Source: Hyphomonadaceae bacterium (GTDB lineage Bacteria; Pseudomonadota; Alphaproteobacteria; Caulobacterales; Aquidulcibacteraceae). From it: DNA of 64,000 nucleotides. Position numbers and translations under genes: made by a program. Position 1 is the first letter of the stretch; every line of letters starts with the position of its first letter. Of this stretch, positions 28,469 through 38,099 are shown one piece after another. The notes below the pieces were generated by a model. That model ran no database searches and was not told the DNA's origin. It was given only the letters and a program-made list of their open reading frames with translations. The stretch is from contig JALHQO010000009.1 of NCBI GenBank assembly GCA_022841905.1, forward strand, positions 1 through 64,000. Reading direction: 5' to 3'.

Positions 28469-28963
28469 ATGGCTCAATCCAGCGCTTTGGGCGCCGCCTT
28501 CGGCGCGCTCGCCAGGCTCACCATCATCGTCGCGGGCACGTGCCTATGCGTGCTCGTGCTGGTGTTGGCCTGGCAAGTTATCGGCCGCTATGCGCTGAAC
28601 GATTCACCGGGCTGGACCGAGCCAGTCGCGCTGACGCTGATGAGCGTCGCCGCCCTCTTCGGCGCCGCGGTCGCGGTCCGGCGCGAAAGCCATTTCAACT
28701 TTCCGACTTTGGTCGAGATGTCGCCGCCGCCGGTACGCGCCTTTTTAAAACTCTTGGCGCGCCTGATCGCGCTCGTCTTTGGCGCGGCGCTCGCTTGGTA
28801 TGGCGGCCTGCTCATGCTCGACAGCTGGAATGTGCCAATGGCTGGCGCGCCGCTGCCTGAGGGCATTTCCTATATCGGCCTCTGCCTCGGCGGCGGCCTG
28901 ATCGCACTCTTCGCGCTCGAGCGTCTCATCGCAGGTGACTATCTGGCCGAGGAGCACGCCTGA
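28469..28963 (+). CDS. dctQ: TRAP transporter small permease subunit
   Basis: This 164-residue protein has four membrane helices. The DctQ pattern is clear: VLVLAWQVIGRYALNDSPGW, then TEPVALTLMSVAALFGAAV and RRESHFNFP. It begins after a strong GGGGAGGAC ribosome site. It pairs with the large permease, whose ATG shares a base with its stop (TGATG), and delivers the ligand of the DctP protein encoded 38 bp upstream. Confidence 0.93.
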   Translation: MAQSSALGAAFGALARLTIIVAGTCLCVLVLVLAWQVIGRYALNDSPGWTEPVALTLMSVAALFGAAVAVRRESHFNFPTLVEMSPPPVRAFLKLLARLIALVFGAALAWYGGLLMLDSWNVPMAGAPLPEGISYIGLCLGGGLIALFALERLIAGDYLAEEHA

Positions 28964-30243
28964 TGGAAATCGCGGTCCTCTTCGGCGCTTTCGCGCTGCT
29001 TCTTATCCTTGGCGTACCGGTGGCGTTCGCGATCGCTGCCGCAACTGTCGCAACGCTCGTCTATCTTGGCATTCCGCCAATCGTCGTGGTCCAGCAAGTC
29101 GGCTCGGGCTTCAACAAAGTCTCGCTGCTAGCGATTCCGCTCTTCATCTTCGCCGGCGAATTGATGCTGCGTGGCGGCATATCGGAGCGGCTGATCTCGC
29201 TTGCCTCCTCGCTCGTCGGCCATTTGCGTGGCGGCTTGGGGCAAGTCAGCGTCGTCGCCTCGACCTTATTCGGCGGCGTTTCCGGTTCGGCGTTGGCCGA
29301 CGTCTCCGCCATCGGCTCGACTATGATCCCGCAAATGGAAAAGCGCGGCTTCTCCAAGGATTACGCCGTCGACGTCACGGTTTCGGCGGCATTGGTGGCG
29401 CTGCTTTTGCCGCCGTCGCACAATCTCATTCTCTATTCCGCCATCGCAGGCGGCGGCGTTTCGATTGCGGACCTATTCGCAGCGGGCATAGTGCCAGCGC
29501 TCCTGCTCGCGCTTTCAATCATGCTCGCGGCCTACTTTTTGGCGCGCGCGCGCAAGTACCCGACCGAGCCCTTCCCCGGCTTCGGCGCGATCGGCGTCCG
29601 CCTGATCGCGGCCATTCCAGGCCTTCTGCTTATTTTCGTGATCTTCGGCGGCATCCGCGCCGGCATCTTCACAGCGGTGGAAAGCGCGTCGGTCGCGGTG
29701 CTCTATGCGCTCGCTGTCACCTTCCTGGTCTATCGCGGCATGGGGATGAACGCCTTCTTTGGCGCCGTCGCGCACGCGGCGCGCTCTTCGGGCGCGGTGC
29801 TGTTCGTGATCGGCGCGGCTGGCGCGTTCGGTTGGCTGATGGCCTATCTCGAAATCCCGGCCATGGCGGTTGAGGCGCTGCAGGCCGTCACCGACGAAAA
29901 GGTGCTGGTGCTGCTGATGATCCTGGGCGTGCTGCTGGTGCTGGGCACGTTCATGGATCTCGCCCCGATGATCATCATTTGCACGCCGATCTTCCTGCCG
30001 GTCGCGCGCGCTTATGAGGTCGCGCCACTGCATTTCGGCGTGATCCTAGTGCTGGCTGCGGGCATCGGGCTTATCACACCGCCGGTAGGATCGGTGCTGT
30101 TCGTCGGCTCGGCGATCGGGCGGATCACCGTGGCGGAGGCGATGAAGTCGATCTGGCCGTTCTATCTGGCCGCGATCACCGTGCTCTTGCTGGTGACGTT
30201 CATCCCGGCGCTGTCGCTGACGCTGCCAGCAATCTGGCGCTAA
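28963..30243 (+). CDS. dctM: TRAP transporter large permease subunit
   Basis: This 426-residue integral membrane protein has about twelve to thirteen helices and forms the transport channel. Recognisable DctM segments are LLAIPLFIFAGELMLRGGIS, GVSGSALADVSAIGSTMIPQ, the LLPPSHNLILYS turn, and GIGLITPPVGSVLFVG near the end. It completes the DctPQM importer started at 27441. The gene ends one base before the stop of the opposing UbiA-family gene, with no intergenic sequence between them. Confidence 0.95.
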   Translation: MEIAVLFGAFALLLILGVPVAFAIAAATVATLVYLGIPPIVVVQQVGSGFNKVSLLAIPLFIFAGELMLRGGISERLISLASSLVGHLRGGLGQVSVVASTLFGGVSGSALADVSAIGSTMIPQMEKRGFSKDYAVDVTVSAALVALLLPPSHNLILYSAIAGGGVSIADLFAAGIVPALLLALSIMLAAYFLARARKYPTEPFPGFGAIGVRLIAAIPGLLLIFVIFGGIRAGIFTAVESASVAVLYALAVTFLVYRGMGMNAFFGAVAHAARSSGAVLFVIGAAGAFGWLMAYLEIPAMAVEALQAVTDEKVLVLLMILGVLLVLGTFMDLAPMIIICTPIFLPVARAYEVAPLHFGVILVLAAGIGLITPPVGSVLFVGSAIGRITVAEAMKSIWPFYLAAITVLLLVTFIPALSLTLPAIWR

Positions 30244-31713
30244 CTACTGCGCGATCGCCAGCGGCTCCAGCAACACTGCGCCCGCAAGGCCGGCGGCTGC
30301 GATGGCGCCGAGAATCCACGACACGCGGTCTCGGAACGCCCAGACCAGCGGGTCGTCGTGCACCTTGCCGCGCTCGGTCAACAACCAGACACGGCAGAAC
30401 CAATACATAACGCTCGCCGGCAACAGCCACAGCAAAAGCGGCCAGCGATAGTGCGAGGCCGTCGCGATATCGCTCTGGATGTAGAGCGCGAGCACGAGGC
30501 AAGAAAGAAAGCCCGAAGCGACGCCCATCATCTTCAGGATCGAGCCATCGGTGGCGCGATAGCCGCGCCGGCTCAAGCCAACGCCGCCGCCGACTGCGGC
30601 CGTATCCACTTCCGTCACGCGCTTGCAGAGCGCCAAGCTGAAGAAGAAAAAGCCGCAGAAGGCGAGCAGCCAAGACGACGCCAGAAAACCAGTCGCCACG
30701 CCGCCGAGCACAACGCGAATGATATAAAGGCCCGCCAGCGTGAAGACGTCGGCGATCTGCTTGGTCTTCAGCCAGAAGGTGTAGAACGCATTCGCGATCA
30801 TATAGGCCGCGACGAGCCACAGCGCGCCGACGAGCGCGCCGAGTAACAGGCCGCCAGCTGCAAGCAGCGCAGAGATCGGCAAACCGACCATCGGCGACAG
30901 AGCACCGCTCGCAAATGGCCGCGTGCGTTTGCGATGGTGACGACGATCGGCGTCGATGTCGCTGGCGTCGTTGATCAGATAGATGCTCGACGCCGCAAAG
31001 CTCATGGCGAAGAAGGCGATGAAGGCGTTGATCCAAGCGCTCTGGTCGAACCAGCCTTGCCCCACCAGCATCGGCACGAAGACGAGCACGTTCTTCGCCC
31101 ATTGCTGCGGGCGAATGGCTTTGATGAGCGCCTTCACCATGCCGCCCTGCGGCGGCACCGTGTGCTCAACCTCGAACTCACGCCCAGCGCGACGCGCAAG
31201 CCCGGCGCTGGCGTTGACGACCACGGCCGCCTTGGCAGCGCGCCAAACTCTCAGGTCAGCGCTCTCATTGCCTGCATAGACGAAGCCGTCTGGAAACGCC
31301 GCGCGCAGCGCCTCGGCTTTGCGGCGGGATTTGAGATTGATGGTTTCATCCGAAGCGAAGACGCGGTCGAACAGGCCGACATGCTGGGCGACCCGCTCGG
31401 CGTCGCGCTGATTCGAGGCGGTGGCTAGCACGATCGTGCGCCCGGCGGCGCGTTCGGCGGCGAGCCATTCCAGGAAAGCCGGCTCATATGGCAACAGACC
31501 CGGATCGCACGGCGCCGCTTGGGCCAGTTGCGCCTTGGCGTAAGCACGCCCGCGCATCAGCCAACCCAACAGGGTAAACACCCGGAGCGGCGACGCAGCC
31601 ACGTAGCGCAACATCGCTTCGACAAAGAGATCGCCGCGGATCAGCGTGCCGTCGAGGTCGACGGCGAGCGGAAGCCCGGCGTCGCGCGCGCGCACTGCTC
31701 CAAGCCCTGACAT
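30244..31713 (-). CDS. HAD phosphatase-UbiA prenyltransferase fusion
   Basis: This 489-residue two-domain protein opens with a HAD-type phosphatase domain: VDLDGTLIRGDL (nucleophile Asp19), VLATASNQRDAERVA, and a late YAGNESADLRVWRAA. From about residue 200 an eight- to nine-helix UbiA domain follows, with IRPQQWAKNVLVFVPML, the polyprenyl-binding motif NDASDIDADRRHH, then RTRPFASGALS. This layout fits enzymes that transfer phosphoribose to polyprenyl phosphate and then remove the phosphate. Those are the two steps that make polyprenyl-phosphate ribose/arabinose donors and are encoded separately in mycobacteria. That suggests a lipid-linked pentose donor for a cell-envelope glycan. Another aromatic or lipid acceptor cannot be excluded. 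Confidence 0.85.
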   Translation of the reverse strand: MSGLGAVRARDAGLPLAVDLDGTLIRGDLFVEAMLRYVAASPLRVFTLLGWLMRGRAYAKAQLAQAAPCDPGLLPYEPAFLEWLAAERAAGRTIVLATASNQRDAERVAQHVGLFDRVFASDETINLKSRRKAEALRAAFPDGFVYAGNESADLRVWRAAKAAVVVNASAGLARRAGREFEVEHTVPPQGGMVKALIKAIRPQQWAKNVLVFVPMLVGQGWFDQSAWINAFIAFFAMSFAASSIYLINDASDIDADRRHHRKRTRPFASGALSPMVGLPISALLAAGGLLLGALVGALWLVAAYMIANAFYTFWLKTKQIADVFTLAGLYIIRVVLGGVATGFLASSWLLAFCGFFFFSLALCKRVTEVDTAAVGGGVGLSRRGYRATDGSILKMMGVASGFLSCLVLALYIQSDIATASHYRWPLLLWLLPASVMYWFCRVWLLTERGKVHDDPLVWAFRDRVSWILGAIAAAGLAGAVLLEPLAIAQ

Positions 31714-32001
31714 CGCTTCTCACCCTTTCGCCGAGCCTTCTCAGTATCGACGCGCCGTGCAAGGAGCAATCCAACACGCCGCGACGGCGTGCCGAACGGG
31801 CAAAACGTGGTGAATTTTCATACGCTGCGGGAATGGAGCTGCGGCGGCATCAACCCAACAGCGCTTCGGCGCCAGTTTGTGAGGCGCCATGACCGGCGAA
31901 GACGTCGGCGGAGCCGCCGCAGCACTCAGAATAAACCGTAGGCACAAAAGCAACTGGCGTTAGGTTCGCGCGTTGCCCAGTGTCCATGTTCTGGAGGCAC
32001 A
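31714..32001. other. Divergent intergenic region
   Basis: This 288-bp spacer lies between the starts of the HAD-UbiA gene (leftward) and the transglutaminase-like gene (rightward). It should contain both promoters. I see no convincing small gene, RNA or clear promoter hexamers; CTGGAGGCACA just before 32002 is the ribosome site of the rightward gene. Confidence 0.5.
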
Positions 32002-32805
32002 ATGCGCATTCGAGCCGGCTTTGACATCACCTACGAATGCCCCGCGCCGGCATCGGCTGTCCTCACGCTAAACGTCCATCCAAGCCGCCGCGACGATCTG
32101 CTGACGCCCGACACGCTGAGCAACGATCGCGGCGCGGCGATGGGGCAGTATCTCGACTCCTTCGGAAACATCTGCATCCGCGTGTTGTTGCCGGCGGGTT
32201 CGACCACTTTTTCCAGCGACTTTCTCATCAAGGATACGGGCCTGCCCGACCGGGTTCTCCCGGACGCCAAACTCACAACAGTTGAGGCTCTGCCGGATGA
32301 TGTGATGCTCTATCTGTTGGGCAGCCGCTATTGCGAGACCGATCGCATGAGTGAATTCGCGTGGTCGATGTTCGGCAGCACGCCGCCGGGATGGGCGCGG
32401 GTTCAGCGCATCGTCGACTACACGCACGATCGCATCAAGTTCGGCTATCCGCACGCGCGCGCCACACGCACTGCCTGGGAAGCGCACGAAGAAGGCTTGG
32501 GCGTCTGCCGCGATTTCGCACATCTCGCGGTCACCTTGTGCCGCTGCATGAGCGTGCCAGCGCGCTATTGCACCGGCTATCTGGGCGACATCGGAATCCC
32601 GCCCGTCGATGCGCCGATGGATTTCAGCGCATGGTTCGAAGCCTATCTCGATGGCGAGTGGCACACCTTCGACGCGCGCCACAACACGCCCCGTATCGGC
32701 CGCATCCTCATCGCCCGCGGACGCGATGCCACAGATACGGCGATCGCCACCACCTATGGCACGGCCAATCTGACGGGCTTTAAGGTGGTAACGGACGAGG
32801 TCTAG
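32002..32805 (+). CDS. Transglutaminase-like cysteine peptidase family protein
   Basis: This 267-residue protein has an N-terminal beta domain (IRAGFDITYECPAP) and a transglutaminase core. The nucleophile Cys is in GLGVCRDFAHLAV, followed by RCMSVPARYCTGYLGD, and the catalytic His and Asp region is EWHTFDARHNTPRIGRILIA. Such bacterial proteins are usually peptidases or amidases rather than cross-linkers. It has no signal peptide. Its stop shares a CTAG with the stop of the opposing oxidoreductase. Confidence 0.88.
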   Translation: MRIRAGFDITYECPAPASAVLTLNVHPSRRDDLLTPDTLSNDRGAAMGQYLDSFGNICIRVLLPAGSTTFSSDFLIKDTGLPDRVLPDAKLTTVEALPDDVMLYLLGSRYCETDRMSEFAWSMFGSTPPGWARVQRIVDYTHDRIKFGYPHARATRTAWEAHEEGLGVCRDFAHLAVTLCRCMSVPARYCTGYLGDIGIPPVDAPMDFSAWFEAYLDGEWHTFDARHNTPRIGRILIARGRDATDTAIATTYGTANLTGFKVVTDEV

Positions 32806-34034
32806 CGTTCGTCTTGTTGTCCGAACGCTCGATATGGATCGAAGCACGATACATCAGGATCATCTTCGCCACGTATCAGAGCTCTGACCATCTCCGAGCC
32901 TAGCGCTGCGAAAGTCACGCCATTGCCGCCATAACCATAAGCCAGCAAAACGCGAGCCATAGTCTGGGCGCGGCCAATGGCCGGCAGCCCATCCGGCGAA
33001 CCGCCGAATGTGGCCGCCCATGCGCAATCGAATTGGATGTCGTCACGTTGCAGCATCAATGCCGCCTTCGCCGCGAGAACGGCCTGCTTCTCCGGTATCA
33101 AGGCGTCACGCTTCATCGCATCGACGAAATCCTCGTCCTCGCCGCCGACGATGATGCGGCCGTCCGTGGTTGCGCGCGCATAAAGGTACGGGTCCGATGA
33201 TTCCCAGATCAACGCGTTTTCGCACCATGCCGGCGCTTCGCCCGGCTTGCTCGCAATGGCGTAGCTCGATGAAAGCGAAAAGGCTTCGGGCAAAAACAAC
33301 CTAGCCGCCTCATAACCGGTGGCCAGCACCACATGCTTTGCCCTGATGTCGGCGCCGTTCTCGCAGTGGACGCGGACACCTTCTGGCGCCAGCTCAAGAC
33401 GCTCAACTTCATACGGATAGCACAGCTTCGCGCCCGCGCTGCGCGCTGCTTTGATCATGCCCAAGGTTAAAGCGACCGGATCGACCTCGAAGCTGCCGCT
33501 CGAGAGCAGTCCATCACGAGGCGCAATGTCGAACCGCTCACCAAGCGTAGCCGCCTCCATAAACTCAGAAGGCAATCCCGCGGAGACACGCGCTGCCGCT
33601 TCTTGCTTCAGTGAATCGGGGTCGAGCACGTCGCCGGCGAGATAAAGCTCCGGACGAGCCCGCCAGCCGCAGTCAAGCGTGAGTGTCGCGATCCGATGAT
33701 TCAACAACTCGACAGCACTGAACACGCGCCGCCAACGCCGCATCGCTTCTTCCACACCAATCGCGCGCGCCAAGTGTGTCAACGGAACGTCGGCGCCCCA
33801 CATGACGAGCGCGGTCGAAGCCGCGGTCGCGCCAGTTGACGACGCGCGCCGATCCAGCAGCGTGACGTCAAACCCCTCCGCCGCGAGGCGTTGAGATACC
33901 AACGCACCCATGACACCGGCGCCGATGATGACGACATCGCACGACTGCGGCAGCTGATCCGGCTCGTATTGGCTTGGCGCCTCGCGCCAACAATTGCGCC
34001 CGCCGCGTAGATCAAGTCGCTCCGCGAGGTTCAT
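32802..34034 (-). CDS. FAD-dependent oxidoreductase (DAO family)
   Basis: This 410-residue protein has the FAD-binding VVIIGAGVMGALVSQRLAAE with its acidic end TLLDRR, a substrate domain of the D-amino-acid oxidase/glycine oxidase type, VVLATGYEAARLFLP, and the C-terminal GLPAIGRAQTMARVLLAYGY. It resembles gamma-glutamylputrescine oxidase-like enzymes (start LDLRGGRNCWREAP), but the substrate cannot be assigned. It follows the catalase gene by two bases; an oxidase makes hydrogen peroxide, so co-transcription with catalase makes sense. Confidence 0.88.
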   Translation of the reverse strand: MNLAERLDLRGGRNCWREAPSQYEPDQLPQSCDVVIIGAGVMGALVSQRLAAEGFDVTLLDRRASSTGATAASTALVMWGADVPLTHLARAIGVEEAMRRWRRVFSAVELLNHRIATLTLDCGWRARPELYLAGDVLDPDSLKQEAAARVSAGLPSEFMEAATLGERFDIAPRDGLLSSGSFEVDPVALTLGMIKAARSAGAKLCYPYEVERLELAPEGVRVHCENGADIRAKHVVLATGYEAARLFLPEAFSLSSSYAIASKPGEAPAWCENALIWESSDPYLYARATTDGRIIVGGEDEDFVDAMKRDALIPEKQAVLAAKAALMLQRDDIQFDCAWAATFGGSPDGLPAIGRAQTMARVLLAYGYGGNGVTFAALGSEMVRALIRGEDDPDVSCFDPYRAFGQQDER

Positions 34035-34036
34035 GC

Positions 34037-36133
34037 CTAAGCCAGCGTACGGAGGTTCGGCTCACGCTCAAAGAACCGCTGGCTCGCCGCCTCAATGAAC
34101 GCGTCATCCAGTCCCGTCACACCCTCATCAGGCTCCACACCGGCCTTGTCGAGCAACGCTTGTGCGCCCTCGCTCGCGCCAATCGCCTTGAGATGCCCGA
34201 ACGCGTCCATGACAAACTGAACCGCTGCCGCTTCTTTCGTCATCAGGTCAGCAGCTTCAGCCGACAGCACGATCGCAACGGCATCGAAAAGCACGGAGGG
34301 CGAGCCCGCCAACTGACCGTCAGCTACCCGCATCTTGCCACCCTTGAGCTTGGCGCCGCCCACCTTGGGCGCGATCACGAATGGCTTGGCCTTGGCGGCG
34401 GTGACGGCATCGACGACGGCATCGAGGTCGACGCCATCCGTTCCGTCCGCGATCACAATGCCGACGCAGCGGCCTTCGAGCGAGTCGTGTTGGCGAGGCC
34501 CATGAATGATCCGTAGCGCCGGCGACAGATCAAGGTCCTGCGGCTGCACTGCCGCAGCCGATGCGGCGGGCACGGCCATCGCCAAACCATCGGCGACGCG
34601 CGCGGCCAGGTCCGGATCAACGTTCACCAGATTTGCGAGCACGCGCTTTCGCACATGAACCAAGCTCACTCTAGACAGCTCGAAAACGAGAGCTGACGCC
34701 AAGTGCGCTTGTTCGGCTTCGTGGAGCGATCGGAAGAAGAGCCGCGCCTGGCTGTAGTGATCGGCGAAGCTTTCGGCCCGCAAGCGCAGTTTGTCGCCAG
34801 ATTGGTTGGCTATGTCCTGCGTCTCAAACGTTCGAAATCCGCGCGCGGTCGATTCTCTCGGGCCCGTGAGTTCGCCAGCCTCATTCAAGCTGTTCGGCTC
34901 GTAATTGGCTCGCCCTTTGGGAAGGCCCATCTGCATCATGCCGTCGCGCTGAAAGTTCATCATCGGACACTTCGGCGCGTTGATCGGGAGCTGATGGAAA
35001 TTCGACGTGCCGAGACGGCTCTTTTGGGTGTCGAGATAGGAAAACAGTCTGCCTTGCAGCAGCGGGTCATTTGTGAAGTCGATGCCCGGGACGATGTTCG
35101 CGGGGCAATAGGCGGCCTGTTCGGTTTCCGCGAAAAAGTTGTCCGGCCAGCGATCGAGCACCATCCGCCCAACCATGCGTAACGGCACGACCTCTTCGGG
35201 AATGATCTTTGTCGGATCGAGCACGTCGAACTCGAAGGATTCCGCGAACTCTTCGTCAAACACTTGCAGGCCCAACTCCCATTCCGGGAAGTCGCCCCGC
35301 TCGATCCGCTCGAACAAATCGCGGCGCTGATAGTCTTGATCGGCGCCGGCGATCTTCACCGCTTCATCCCAAATGGTCGATTGCAAGCCGAGCTTGGGCT
35401 TCCAATGGAATTTGACGAAGCTCGATTTGCCCTTCGCATTGACCATGCGGAACGTGTGAACGCCGAAGCCTTCCATCGTCGCGAACGAGCGCGGGATCGT
35501 GCGGTCTGACATCGCCCACATGATCATGTGAGTCGATTCCGGCATCAGGGATATAAAGTCCCAAAACGTGTCGTGCGCGCTTGCAGCTTGCGGATAACCG
35601 CGATCGGCTTCCATCTTCACAGCGTGAACCAGATCGGGAAATTTGATGGCGTCCTGGATAAAAAAGACCGGGATGTTGTTGCCGACGAGATCCCAATTGC
35701 CCTCTTGCGTGTAGAACTTCACGGCAAAGCCGCGCACGTCGCGGGGTGTATCGATCGAACCGGCGCCACCCGCCACGGTTGAGAAACGCGTGAACAGCGG
35801 CGTCTTCTCACCGGCGCGTTGAAACAGGTCCGCTTTGGTGATGTCGGCCAAAGACTCATAGAGTTCGAAATAGCCGTGCGCCGCCGAGCCGCGCGCGTGG
35901 ACGATACGCTCGGGAATGCGCTCGTGATCGAAGTGAAAGATTTTCTCGCGGAGAACAAAGTCTTCCAACAACACCGGGCCGCGGTCGCCAGATTTGAGTT
36001 GGTTTTGATTGTCGCTGACCGGAATGCCCTGATTGGTGGTCAAGCGCGCGTCGGCATCGGCTTTCGCCGGGGCGTTTTGGTGGAGTTCGTCGCCCGCGCC
36101 GCGGTCGGTTCCAAAGGTCTTTTGCGTCGGCAT
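34037..36133 (-). CDS. katE: Large-subunit catalase (HPII/KatE type)
   Basis: This 698-residue haem catalase decomposes hydrogen peroxide. Distal-side motifs are [20 protein letters not shown] and [11 protein letters not shown], then [17 protein letters not shown]. The proximal haem ligand region is [20 protein letters not shown], followed by [18 protein letters not shown] with the ligand tyrosine. After residue about 540 comes the flavodoxin/class I glutamine-amidotransferase-like domain seen in large catalases ([19 protein letters not shown]). The length agrees with clade II catalases. A GC-rich 146-bp leader precedes it. Confidence 0.95.
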   Translation of the reverse strand: MPTQKTFGTDRGAGDELHQNAPAKADADARLTTNQGIPVSDNQNQLKSGDRGPVLLEDFVLREKIFHFDHERIPERIVHARGSAAHGYFELYESLADITKADLFQRAGEKTPLFTRFSTVAGGAGSIDTPRDVRGFAVKFYTQEGNWDLVGNNIPVFFIQDAIKFPDLVHAVKMEADRGYPQAASAHDTFWDFISLMPESTHMIMWAMSDRTIPRSFATMEGFGVHTFRMVNAKGKSSFVKFHWKPKLGLQSTIWDEAVKIAGADQDYQRRDLFERIERGDFPEWELGLQVFDEEFAESFEFDVLDPTKIIPEEVVPLRMVGRMVLDRWPDNFFAETEQAAYCPANIVPGIDFTNDPLLQGRLFSYLDTQKSRLGTSNFHQLPINAPKCPMMNFQRDGMMQMGLPKGRANYEPNSLNEAGELTGPRESTARGFRTFETQDIANQSGDKLRLRAESFADHYSQARLFFRSLHEAEQAHLASALVFELSRVSLVHVRKRVLANLVNVDPDLAARVADGLAMAVPAASAAAVQPQDLDLSPALRIIHGPRQHDSLEGRCVGIVIADGTDGVDLDAVVDAVTAAKAKPFVIAPKVGGAKLKGGKMRVADGQLAGSPSVLFDAVAIVLSAEAADLMTKEAAAVQFVMDAFGHLKAIGASEGAQALLDKAGVEPDEGVTGLDDAFIEAASQRFFEREPNLRTLA

Positions 36134-36222
36134 AGCGGTCCTCTAAAGGCGCGCTTCGCGCCAAATGGTGCGCACGCCAATGCCCGGAGGCCGCTTCGGT
36201 TCCGTTGACGCTCGGAGAGCCG

Positions 36223-36246
36223 CTTACTCTGAGCGAAGTGAGTAAG
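36223..36246. other. Stem-loop downstream of PP2C gene / upstream of catalase
   Basis: CTTACTC (36223-36229) pairs with GAGTAAG (36240-36246) around a 10-base loop. There is no T-run, so it is a weak terminator candidate or an operator in the catalase leader. Confidence 0.3.
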
Positions 36247-36279
36247 AGCCGACAAAACGTGCAGGGCTCGGATAGTCGT

Positions 36280-37047
36280 TTAGCCCGACGCTTCGGCGGC
36301 GATCAGTACGACCGAGATATTGTCGCGGCCGCCAGCTGCTAGGGCCTGATCGACGAGACTTTGCGCCGCCCACTCTAAGGGCGCGCGGCGGACGATTTCG
36401 CTGATGCTTCGATCGCCAACCGAGCCGGACAAGCCATCGGAGCACAGAAGAAAGCGATCTCCCGGCAGGATGGCGCCGCATTCAGCATCGAGACTGATCG
36501 TCGGCTGAACGCCCACAGCGCGCGTAATGATGTTGGCCTTCGGGTGCACAGCGGCTTCGGCCGGCGAAAGCGCGCCCGCATCGACCATCTCTTGCACCAT
36601 GCTGTGATCGCGCGTGAGGCGCCGGAGCACGCCATTTCTGTAGAGATAAGCGCGGCTGTCGCCGGCCCAGAGGCAAGCGAAGTGGCCGCGGTGCGCCAGA
36701 AGCGCAACAACGGTTGAGCCCATGGTCCCGTTTTCGGATTCAGCGAACAGCGCAGCACTCACCTCGCCCATGGTGCGGTTGACGTTGTCACGAAACGCGT
36801 AGGCAGAGCCGAAGGACTTGACGGTCGCGAGCGCATCGACAATTCGCGTGCTGGCGACATCGCCGCGTTCGTGCCCGCCCATGCCATCAGCAACCGCCCA
36901 CAGACCGGCATCGGGACGATTGAGACAGGCATCTTCGTTCAGCGTGCGCACGTGGCCAACATGGCTTCGCGCGACAGACAGAAATTTCAGGCCGGCAAGG
37001 TGCTCGACGCGGCCAGGCCCATCAGCTGCAAGAAGAGATGCGCTCAC
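36280..37047 (-). CDS. PP2C-type Ser/Thr protein phosphatase (PppA/Stp-like)
   Basis: This 255-residue metal-dependent phosphatase removes phosphate from Ser/Thr residues. All PP2C motifs are present: NEDACL (Asp39), VADGMGGHERGDVAS (Asp54, Gly55), GSTVVALL, CLWAGDSRAYLYRNG, RDHSMVQEMVDAG, LLCSDGLSG and GGRDNISVVLI. It is cytoplasmic, with no membrane segment. Its ATG overlaps the FHA gene stop (ATGA) and it ends the five-gene operon. It should reverse phosphorylation by the kinase encoded two genes upstream, as PppA reverses PpkA in type VI secretion control. Confidence 0.94.
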   Translation of the reverse strand: MSASLLAADGPGRVEHLAGLKFLSVARSHVGHVRTLNEDACLNRPDAGLWAVADGMGGHERGDVASTRIVDALATVKSFGSAYAFRDNVNRTMGEVSAALFAESENGTMGSTVVALLAHRGHFACLWAGDSRAYLYRNGVLRRLTRDHSMVQEMVDAGALSPAEAAVHPKANIITRAVGVQPTISLDAECGAILPGDRFLLCSDGLSGSVGDRSISEIVRRAPLEWAAQSLVDQALAAGGRDNISVVLIAAEASG

Positions 37048-38099
37048 GATAGGGTGCTCAATCCATCGAGCTTGCGAACGTGGCGCTCATAACCGGTTTT
37101 GAACGCGCGGTTGATGACGCTTTGCGCGTTCTCGCGGGCGTCAGCCACCAGACTGGCGTGGCGCTTCTGGAATGCGCGCCAGCACGCCTCGCCTTTCAGC
37201 AGAACGGTATGGCCCTTTGCTTCTTCCTCAACGCCAGAGGGGCTCAGCCCCTCGAAGGCAGCGGCGACCGCGGCACGTGAACCGGCCATCAGACACAAGA
37301 GATGCTTCTTCAAGTCCTGGAATGAGGCGTTCACAGCCGCGCCGCCAGACAAAAACGGCGCATTGCCCGAGCGCAGCAGATCGACCGCGACGCGATGGGG
37401 GTCGGCCCATTTGAATGGATTGTTTTCGGTCGCCGACACACGTGTGCGATTCATTTCGTACTCTGATTTGAGCGAAGTGCGCTCGCCCATGAGATCGGCA
37501 AGCCCCAGCACGGCTTGGCGATAAACCTGGCCGGCGCGACGCATCACGTCGGCCGGGTCCTCGCCTGCAAACACTGAAGGATCGAGTCCGGCGCCTTCGC
37601 AGAAGGCTTCCAACAGCGCCGCGTCCGGTAGCGGCGCGCGCGTCGGCGTAGCCGGGGACGGCCGCTCCCAATTGTCGATGACCACGAAGTCCGCCGCGGA
37701 AAGTACAGGTTCGCGTAACATCGGCGAATGGAACGGCGCATCGATGGAGCCGCCTTGCGATTCGACGCGATCGTTCGCAGGCGCCATCGCGAAATCGACG
37801 GTGATCATGAACTGGCCGAGATGAATGGCGTCATCGGCCTCCAGCAATGTCTCCACGTCGCGCGGCAGGCGCCGCCGTTCTTGGCCGACGAAGACACCGT
37901 TAGCGCTCAAGTCACGCACGTGAACGCCGGCATCGCTGACGCGTAGCGCGCAATGACGGCGCGAGAGTTCGCAAGCAACGTCCTCGATCAGCCAATCAAC
38001 GCCAGGATCGCGCCCGATCTCCACAACGCCGGCGGCAAGGGCCCGCGTCTCGATGGGCCGGAACGGATCGGCGGCGTGAAACAGTCTTAGAGTGACCAT
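37044..38099 (-). CDS. FHA-domain protein with TagH-like C-terminus
   Basis: This 351-residue protein has an N-terminal FHA domain (about 5-100) with the phosphothreonine-binding residues in VEIGRDPG (Gly29, Arg30), ELSRRHC (Ser46, His49) and LSANGVFV. The middle is acidic and proline-rich. The C-terminal 150 residues (ENNPFKWADPHRVAVDLL to NAQSVINRAFKTGYERH) match the TagH/ImpI C-terminal domain, which I know from type VI secretion clusters. It should read threonine phosphorylation made by the neighbouring kinase. It overlaps the kinase end by 13 bp. No type VI structural gene is present here. Confidence 0.88.
   Translation of the reverse strand: MVTLRLFHAADPFRPIETRALAAGVVEIGRDPGVDWLIEDVACELSRRHCALRVSDAGVHVRDLSANGVFVGQERRRLPRDVETLLEADDAIHLGQFMITVDFAMAPANDRVESQGGSIDAPFHSPMLREPVLSAADFVVIDNWERPSPATPTRAPLPDAALLEAFCEGAGLDPSVFAGEDPADVMRRAGQVYRQAVLGLADLMGERTSLKSEYEMNRTRVSATENNPFKWADPHRVAVDLLRSGNAPFLSGGAAVNASFQDLKKHLLCLMAGSRAAVAAAFEGLSPSGVEEEAKGHTVLLKGEACWRAFQKRHASLVADARENAQSVINRAFKTGYERHVRKLDGLSTLS

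Noticed and set aside
32068-32847. 259-codon open frame antisense to the transglutaminase-like gene
   Set aside because: No coding motifs; the plus-strand gene carries the catalytic Cys/His/Asp pattern and a good ribosome site.
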